64,000 bases of DNA from Pseudotabrizicola sp. (lineage in GTDB: Bacteria; Pseudomonadota; Alphaproteobacteria; Rhodobacterales; Rhodobacteraceae). The notes beneath the pieces were generated by a model, which did not search any database, had not been told where the DNA came from, and was given only the letters and a program-made list of their open reading frames with translations. The stretch covers positions 148,216 through 212,215 of the forward strand of contig NZ_JAUSNR010000032.1 in assembly GCF_030656345.1 (NCBI RefSeq). The letters are read 5' to 3'. Of the stretch, positions 58,930 through 64,000 are shown one piece after another. Position 1 is the stretch's first letter, and every line of letters starts with the position of its first letter. A program made the translations under genes and the position numbers.

Positions 58930-59286
58930 GTGAAGGCCATTGAGGTTTTTGATCCTGCCCTCTGTTGCAGCACCGGCGTGTGTGGCATCGATGTCGACCA
59001 GGCGCTGGTCAGTTTTTCGGCTGACGTGGCGTGGGCCAAACAGAACGGCGCGCAGATCGAGCGTTTCAATCTGGCCCAGCAGCCGCTGATGTTTGCCGAG
59101 AACGCCACGGTCAAGGCCTTCTTGCAACGCTCTGGCCAGGAGGCGCTGCCGCTGATTCTGCTTGACGGCGAAGTAGCTCTGGAGGGGCGCTACCCGAATC
59201 GTTCCGAACTGGCGCGCTGGATAGGCGTTAGCGAGTCTGCCGAAGTCGAACCGCAAACTGCTTGCTGCCCTGGCAGCCGCTGCTGA
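58930..59286 (+). CDS. arsD: Arsenite metallochaperone ArsD
   Basis: A GTG start after GGAGAG gives 118 residues. Cys12-Cys13 and Cys18 (FDPALCCSTGVCG) occupy the same positions as in E. coli ArsD, where they bind arsenite, and a C-terminal Cys112-Cys113 pair with Cys118 is also kept. It hands arsenite to ArsA, encoded directly downstream. Confidence 0.93.
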   Translation: MKAIEVFDPALCCSTGVCGIDVDQALVSFSADVAWAKQNGAQIERFNLAQQPLMFAENATVKAFLQRSGQEALPLILLDGEVALEGRYPNRSELARWIGVSESAEVEPQTACCPGSRC

Positions 59287-59301
59287 GCTCAGGAGAGCCT
59301 C

Positions 59302-61068
59302 ATGCAATTTCTCGATCAACCACCACGCTTTCTGTTTTTTACCGGCAAGGGCGGGGTGGGCAAAACCTCGATTGCCTGCGCCACTGCCGTGCGCCTGGCT
59401 GCCGAAGGTAAGTCCGTGCTGCTGGTGAGTACCGACCCAGCCTCCAATGTTGGCCAGGTATTCGGCGTCAGCATCGGCAATCGGATCACCCGCATCCCTG
59501 CGGTGGCGAACTTGTCGGCACTGGAAATCGACCCGCAGGCGGCTGCCCAGCTGTATCGCGACCGCATCGTCGGTCCGGTGCGCGGCGTGTTGCCCGAAGA
59601 CGTGGTGAAGAGCATCGAGGAGCAGTTGTCCGGTGCCTGCACTACGGAAATTGCCGCCTTCGACGAGTTCACCGCGCTGCTCACCGATGCGGCGTTGACC
59701 CAGGACTACCAGCACATCATCTTCGATACCGCGCCCACCGGGCACACCATTCGCCTGCTGCAACTGCCCGGCGCCTGGAGTGGTTTTCTCGAAGACGGCA
59801 AGGGCGATGCCTCCTGCCTCGGCCCACTGGCCGGCCTGGAAAAGCAGCGCAGCCAGTACCAGGCCGCGGTAGAAGCCCTGGCCGACCCACGGCGAACTCG
59901 CCTGGTACTGGTGGCCCGCGCACAGGCCTCGACCCTGCGCGAAGCTGCGCGTACCCATGAGGAACTGGCCGCGATTGGCTTGCGCCAGCAGTACCTGGTG
60001 ATCAATGGCGTGCTGCCCGCTGCCGAGGCGGCAGAGGATGAGCTGGCTGCGGCGATTTACACCCGCGAACAGGCGGTCATTGCGGCGATTCCTGGCGTGT
60101 TGCAGGCGCTGCCCCGTGACCAGATCGCGCTCAAGGCATTCAATCTGGTGGGGCTCGACGCGTTGCAGCACCTGCTCGATAACGACGCACCGCCGATTGC
60201 CGCCGCGGATCTGCAACAAGCACCAGCGCTGGATGCGCCAACGCTGGCGGCGATGGTCGATGAAATCGCCGCCGACGGCCATGGCCTGATCATGGTGATG
60301 GGCAAGGGCGGGGTGGGTAAAACCACCCTGGCTGCGGCCGTCGCGGTCGAGCTTGCGCAGCGTGGCCTGCCAGTGCACCTGACCACCTCGGACCCGGCTG
60401 CGCATCTGAGCGAAACCCTCAGCGAAGCCCTGGACAACCTGCGGGTCAGTCGCATCGATCCCCATGCAGAAACCGAACGCTACCGTCAGCAGGTGCTGCA
60501 GAGCAAAGGCGCCAAGCTCGACGCCCAGGGCCGAGCCATGCTCGAAGAAGATCTACGCTCGCCCTGCACCGAGGAAATCGCCGTGTTCCAGGCCTTCTCG
60601 CGGATCATCCGCGAAGGCGGCAAGCAGTTCGTGGTGATGGATACCGCACCGACCGGCCACACCTTGCTGTTGCTCGACGCCACCGGCGCCTACCACCGCG
60701 ATATCGCCCGGCAGATGGGCGACAAAGGGGTGCATTTCACCACGCCGATGATGCAGCTGCAGGACCCCAGACAGACCAAGGTGCTGCTGGTGACCCTGGC
60801 CGAAACCACCCCGGTGCTGGAGGCGGCCAGCCTGCAGGACGACCTGCGCCGTGCCGGTATCGAACCCTGGGCCTGGGTCATCAACAACAGCATCGCCGCT
60901 GCCACCACCCGTTCCCCACTGTTGCTGCAACGCGCCGCCAACGAGCGCCACGAGATCGCTGCCGTGGCCAATCTGCACGCCCGCCGTTATGCCCTGGTGC
61001 CGCTGCTCAAGCACGAGCCGGTGGGCATCCGCAACCTGCGCGCGCTGGCGCATAGAGAAGAGGTTTGA
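59302..61068 (+). CDS. arsA: Arsenite-translocating ATPase ArsA
   Basis: The 588-residue protein has two homologous halves, each with a P-loop: GKGGVGKTS at residues 15-23 and GKGGVGKTT at about 334-342, each followed by the DTAPTGHT switch. The three arsenite ligands of E. coli ArsA, Cys113, Cys172 and Cys422, are present at exactly those positions. It energises arsenite export, here presumably with Acr3 rather than ArsB. Its stop precedes the acr3 ATG by 2 bases. Confidence 0.96.
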   Translation: MQFLDQPPRFLFFTGKGGVGKTSIACATAVRLAAEGKSVLLVSTDPASNVGQVFGVSIGNRITRIPAVANLSALEIDPQAAAQLYRDRIVGPVRGVLPEDVVKSIEEQLSGACTTEIAAFDEFTALLTDAALTQDYQHIIFDTAPTGHTIRLLQLPGAWSGFLEDGKGDASCLGPLAGLEKQRSQYQAAVEALADPRRTRLVLVARAQASTLREAARTHEELAAIGLRQQYLVINGVLPAAEAAEDELAAAIYTREQAVIAAIPGVLQALPRDQIALKAFNLVGLDALQHLLDNDAPPIAAADLQQAPALDAPTLAAMVDEIAADGHGLIMVMGKGGVGKTTLAAAVAVELAQRGLPVHLTTSDPAAHLSETLSEALDNLRVSRIDPHAETERYRQQVLQSKGAKLDAQGRAMLEEDLRSPCTEEIAVFQAFSRIIREGGKQFVVMDTAPTGHTLLLLDATGAYHRDIARQMGDKGVHFTTPMMQLQDPRQTKVLLVTLAETTPVLEAASLQDDLRRAGIEPWAWVINNSIAAATTRSPLLLQRAANERHEIAAVANLHARRYALVPLLKHEPVGIRNLRALAHREEV

Positions 61069-61070
61069 GT

Positions 61071-62186
61071 ATGAGTGCGACACAGCCGATTGGCTTTTTC
61101 GAGCGCTACCTGTCGGTCTGGGTGGCGCTCTGTATCGCCGCCGGGATTGGCCTGGGCAGCCTGTTTCCACAGCTGTTCCAGAGCATGGCCAGCCTTGAGT
61201 ACGGTTCGGTCAACTTCATCGTCGCGGTGCTGATCTGGCTGATGGTCTACCCGATGATGGTGTCGGTGGACTTCTCCAGCCTCAAGCGTATTCACGAACG
61301 GCCCAAGGGGCTGATCATCACCCTGACGGTCAATTGGCTGATCAAGCCGTTCACCATGGCCGGCCTGGGTGTGTTGTTCTTCCATTATTTCTTTATCGAC
61401 TTGATCGACCCGACTGACGCCAGCCAATACATCGCCGGTTTGATCCTGCTCGGTGCCGCGCCCTGTACCGCCATGGTCTTCGTCTGGTCGCAACTGACCC
61501 GCGGCGACGCCACCTACACCCTGGCCCAGGTGGCGCTGAATGACGTGATCATGATCTTCGCCTTCGCCCCGCTGGTTGCCCTGCTGCTTGGGGTTACTGA
61601 TATCGAGGTGCCCTGGGCAACCTTGATTCTCTCGGTCGGGCTCTACGTGCTGATTCCGCTGATCGCCGGGGTGTTCACCCGCCTGAAACTCAGTGCCGGC
61701 GCCCGCAGCGCCGTCGAAGCGGAGCATGCGGTTACGCGCTTCAATGCGCGGGTCAAACCCCTGTCGGTGCTCGGCCTGCTGGCTACTGTGGTGCTGCTGT
61801 TCGGTTTTCAAGGGCAGATCATTCTCGATAAGCCGCTGCTGATTGCCTTGATTGCCGTGCCCTTGCTGATTCAGTCCTACGGCATTTTTGCCATCGCCTA
61901 CGCGGCGGCGCGGCTATGGAAGGTGCCCTTTAATGTGGCCGCGCCCTGCGCCCTGATCGGCACCTCGAACTTCTTCGAGCTGGCGGTGGCGGTGGCGATC
62001 GGTTTGTTCGGCCTCAACTCCGGCGCCGCTCTGGTCACCGTGGTCGGGGTGCTGGTGGAAGTGCCGGTGATGCTGTCGCTGGTGGCCTTTGCCAACCGCA
62101 CTCAGGGCTGGTTTCCCAAGGAAGCCGTGAAGATAACGCCCACCGCCTCGGCAGTCCCTGCTCCAGGAGAACAAACCAATGTTTGA
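61071..62186 (+). CDS. acr3: Arsenite efflux permease ACR3
   Basis: The ATG at 61071 follows AAGAGG; an in-frame TTG at 61065 overlaps the arsA stop. The 371-residue protein has ten predicted helices and the conserved Cys motif [15 protein letters not shown] in the fourth. [20 protein letters not shown] in the C-terminal part is also an ACR3 hallmark. It extrudes arsenite. It overlaps by 8 bases the start of a broken universal-stress gene. Confidence 0.95.
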   Translation: MSATQPIGFFERYLSVWVALCIAAGIGLGSLFPQLFQSMASLEYGSVNFIVAVLIWLMVYPMMVSVDFSSLKRIHERPKGLIITLTVNWLIKPFTMAGLGVLFFHYFFIDLIDPTDASQYIAGLILLGAAPCTAMVFVWSQLTRGDATYTLAQVALNDVIMIFAFAPLVALLLGVTDIEVPWATLILSVGLYVLIPLIAGVFTRLKLSAGARSAVEAEHAVTRFNARVKPLSVLGLLATVVLLFGFQGQIILDKPLLIALIAVPLLIQSYGIFAIAYAAARLWKVPFNVAAPCALIGTSNFFELAVAVAIGLFGLNSGAALVTVVGVLVEVPVMLSLVAFANRTQGWFPKEAVKITPTASAVPAPGEQTNV

Positions 62187-62325
62187 GAAAGCACTGATCG
62201 CGCTTGATCTGTCGCCAGCCTAACAGCCGATTCTCGCGTGCCTGCCAGCGCTACAGCAGTGGTCGCTTGTTGCACGGCAAGCCTCCAGTGAAATCGCCGG
62301 GCGACCGGTGTTGATGGTTCCCTGA
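62179..62325 (+). pseudogene. Broken universal-stress-protein gene
   Basis: The reading frame begins [14 protein letters not shown] as intact UspA-like genes in Pseudomonas ars clusters do, then hits TAA at 62221, continues QPILACLPALQQW, and ends in the same frame with [14 protein letters not shown], resembling the C-terminal phosphate-loop end of UspA. The 49-codon remnant therefore combines a nonsense mutation with an internal in-frame deletion of most of the domain. Confidence 0.75.
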
Positions 62326-62344
62326 AGCAATCGGAGAGCGCGTT

Positions 62345-63217
62345 GTGATAAGCAGAATCCTGTTTTTATGTGTCGCCAATTCATCCCGCAGCCAGATGGC
62401 CGAAGGCTTGGCACGCCAGCTTCTGGGCTCAGGTGTCGAGGTGCTGAGCGCCGGCTCACAGCCCTCCCGGGTCAACCCCCATGCCATCGCCGCCATGGCG
62501 GATGCTGGCGTCGATATCAGCCAACAGACATCGAAATCGGTGGACACCATCGACCCAGCCAGCATTGACCTGGTGGTGACCCTCTGCGCCGAAGAGGTCT
62601 GCCCGATTCTGCCGGGCAAGGTGAAGCGCCTGCATTGGCCCATCGTCGACCCGGCCGGTGAACATGCCGAACTGAGCGAGGAACAGATCCAGGCGCGCTT
62701 CCGCACTGCGCGCGATCAGATCAAGGTGCGTATCGAGATATTGGCGGGTCTGCTCAACGTGCCAGAAGGGCCGCAGTCAAAGGAGTTTCACGGCAGTATC
62801 CGAGTCAATAATCTGCCTGAAAGCGTGCGTTTTTATGCCTGGCTACTGAATACTTGGCCCAAGGAGTGGACACACCGCTATGCCACGTTTATCCGGCCGG
62901 ACCTGAACCTGAACTTCGTGCTGCTGGTCGCCGACGACCACAGCCTGCATCACGACACTCTCTATCACCTGGGTATCGGCGTAGCAGATCGCCAGGCTGT
63001 AATCGAGGCCTATGCGCGGGCGATCAACGCTGATGCCCATATCGAGAAACCGCCACGCACCACCTGGAAGGGTACGCCCCTGCATGAGCTGTGGTTGAAA
63101 GACCCGGACGGTACCCTGATCGAGGTCTATGCCCGGCTCAGCGATGCCGAGCTTGCACTGAAACCGCAGGATGAAGCGCCGGTGTTTCTGGTGGAGGGAA
63201 CGGCGCCAAGGCCATAG
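62345..63217 (+). CDS. ArsC-type arsenate reductase fused to a VOC (ArsI/CadI-like) domain
   Basis: A GTG start follows CGGAGAGCG; the product is 290 residues. Residues 1-138 form a low-molecular-weight phosphatase-type arsenate reductase with Cys9 in LCVANSSR (C-x5-R) and the relay Cys81 and Cys86 ([11 protein letters not shown]), as in the thioredoxin-coupled S. aureus enzyme. Residues 147-265 form a vicinal-oxygen-chelate domain with His149, His208 and Glu260 as likely metal ligands. The paired Cys that bind arsenic in ArsI C-As lyases are absent (TTWKGTP instead of TTCC). It may couple arsenate reduction to another arsenic or thiol step. Confidence 0.87.
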   Translation: MISRILFLCVANSSRSQMAEGLARQLLGSGVEVLSAGSQPSRVNPHAIAAMADAGVDISQQTSKSVDTIDPASIDLVVTLCAEEVCPILPGKVKRLHWPIVDPAGEHAELSEEQIQARFRTARDQIKVRIEILAGLLNVPEGPQSKEFHGSIRVNNLPESVRFYAWLLNTWPKEWTHRYATFIRPDLNLNFVLLVADDHSLHHDTLYHLGIGVADRQAVIEAYARAINADAHIEKPPRTTWKGTPLHELWLKDPDGTLIEVYARLSDAELALKPQDEAPVFLVEGTAPRP

Positions 63218-63590
63218 TCGAGTCATACCTCTGCGCCTGTGGGCGTTTCTCAACCCTGGTGCGGTTTTCCTGAGGCCTTAGTCATCCGGCGTTCTCCGGG
63301 TGCGTCCTGTCTGGGGCATGCCGTTACTGGTCGAGGCAATGCCATTGACGCCTGGCCAGGGCAGTGTGCCGCTTACTCTTCAGGGGCCCAGGGATGGGTT
63401 GTCTTGCATTGATTCAGCCGGTCGCAGACCGTCGTCGGTCGACGGCTGAGGCTCTGAAACAGGCGGGTTGCAGAGCATTGATCGACGTATCGGCATGCTT
63501 TGGCTCGGGCGTATGCTCCGCGATTGTGTTGATAGCTTATGCAAAGAAAACGCCCTGGCTTCTGTGAACCCTCCAGTCCCGAGAGCTGCC
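63218..63590. other. Intergenic region, no gene recognised
   Basis: A 373-base gap between the ArsC-VOC gene and the edge gene. A 67-codon frame (63364-63567) has no ribosome-binding site or recognisable family. GAGAG just before 63591 is the likely ribosome-binding site of the next gene. Confidence 0.4.
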
Positions 63591-64000
63591 ATGACCAAGC
63601 CGCTGCTGCCCCTGTGTGAAAACGACGCGCGCTCTATCTCGACTGCTGCTGCCCTGGCCGGGGTTTCGATCGAGACGCTGAACAGCCGCTGCTTCTGCAT
63701 CAGCCTGGATGCCGCGGCGCTGCGCGATGCCCTGGAATCGACCCTGGGCCAGCCGGGGCTGTTCGAGCTGGTGCAGCAGCGCTGTCCCTATCTGTTTGCC
63801 GCCCATCCGGTGTTTATTGCCCCGGCGCACTTGCAGCGCATGGCCGCGGTGATTCGCGCCATCGAGTCGGTGGTGGCGCTGCCGGCCTATCGCGAGCGGG
63901 TCTTGTCGCGCTCGCCGGCCATCGCGGCGCATGATCCGGGCGGTGCCAAGGGGGTGTTCTTCGGCTACGACTTCCATGTCGCCGACGACGCTTTCGGCCT
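63591..64000 (+). CDS. Protein of unknown function, 3' end outside window (possibly ATP-grasp-like)
   Basis: The frame is open from ATG at 63591 to the window edge (136 codons visible) and begins MTKPLLPLCENDARSISTAA. The stretch SPAIAAHDPGGAKGVFFGYDFH near the edge recalls uncharacterised ATP-grasp-like proteins, but the diagnostic C-terminal residues lie outside the window. GAGAGC precedes the start. Whether it belongs to the arsenic operon is unclear because of the 373-base gap. Confidence 0.7.
   Translation, partial: MTKPLLPLCENDARSISTAAALAGVSIETLNSRCFCISLDAAALRDALESTLGQPGLFELVQQRCPYLFAAHPVFIAPAHLQRMAAVIRAIESVVALPAYRERVLSRSPAIAAHDPGGAKGVFFGYDFHVADDAFG

Noticed and set aside
63364..63567. 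67-codon frame before the edge gene
   Set aside because: No ribosome-binding site or family, and Cys-rich in a way typical of shadow frames.

Overview
The window looks like chromosome from a gamma-proteobacterium of the genus Pseudomonas. It is GC-rich, has Pseudomonas-type REP elements, and carries the Entner-Doudoroff and glucose-uptake block (gapA / edd-glk-gltR-gtrS-gtsABCD-oprB-mutarotase / hexR / zwf-pgl-eda) in the order known from P. aeruginosa and P. putida. No tRNA, rRNA, CRISPR array, prophage or intact insertion sequence was seen.

Layout. (1) 1-3.3 kb: the end of a fumarylacetoacetate-hydrolase gene, maiA and a sodium-dependent symporter. (2) 3.6-17.6 kb: three chemoreceptor genes, an MFS/LysR divergent pair, a YdjM-type membrane hydrolase, a periplasmic molybdopterin-fold protein paired with a GGDEF-EAL protein, and arfB. 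This stretch also holds decayed second copies of its own genes: the 3' end of the hydrolase (5.6 kb), a piece of arfB (8.25 kb), the 3' end of a chemoreceptor (10.7 kb) and the 3' tip of a LysR gene (17.6 kb). It reads as an old segmental duplication with reciprocal gene loss. (3) 17.6-36.5 kb: methylglyoxal synthase and the complete glucose catabolic regulon. Palindromes matching the HexR site (TTGT-N7-ACAA) lie between gapA and edd (two) and upstream of zwf (one). A-rich Crc/Hfq-type motifs precede gtsA and oprB. (4) 36.6-42.5 kb: an SBF/ACR3-like transporter, an exported hypothetical protein, a DUF3309 peptide, a REC-PAS-GGDEF-EAL protein with an altered EAL metal motif, and a BON protein. 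(5) 43-47 kb: phosphoketolase and phosphoglucomutase. (6) 47.1-53.4 kb: a two-component system divergent from a PepSY / DUF2271 / PepSY-flavoprotein reductase / ApbE operon, probably a membrane-spanning electron-transfer system using covalently bound FMN. (7) 53.4-64 kb: a serine protease and an arsenic region (arsO, ArsP-like permease plus small thioredoxin, cbpA-cbpM, arsR-arsD-arsA-acr3, a broken universal-stress gene, and an ArsC-VOC fusion), ending in a gene cut by the window edge.

How the genes work together. OprB and GtsABCD import glucose, Glk phosphorylates it, Zwf-Pgl-Edd-Eda convert it to pyruvate and glyceraldehyde 3-phosphate, GapA feeds the latter onward, HexR senses the 2-keto-3-deoxy-6-phosphogluconate intermediate, and GltR/GtrS control uptake. 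Phosphoketolase and Pgm could add a branch to acetyl phosphate and glucose 1-phosphate. In the arsenic region ArsC would reduce arsenate, ArsD would deliver arsenite to ArsA, and Acr3 would export it.

The observations most worth following up are the extracytosolic flavinylation operon with its strongly palindromic operator, the ArsC-VOC fusion lacking the ArsI cysteine pair, the mosaic of decayed duplicates at 5-18 kb, and the dispersed repeat whose end appears to code part of the OprB signal peptide.
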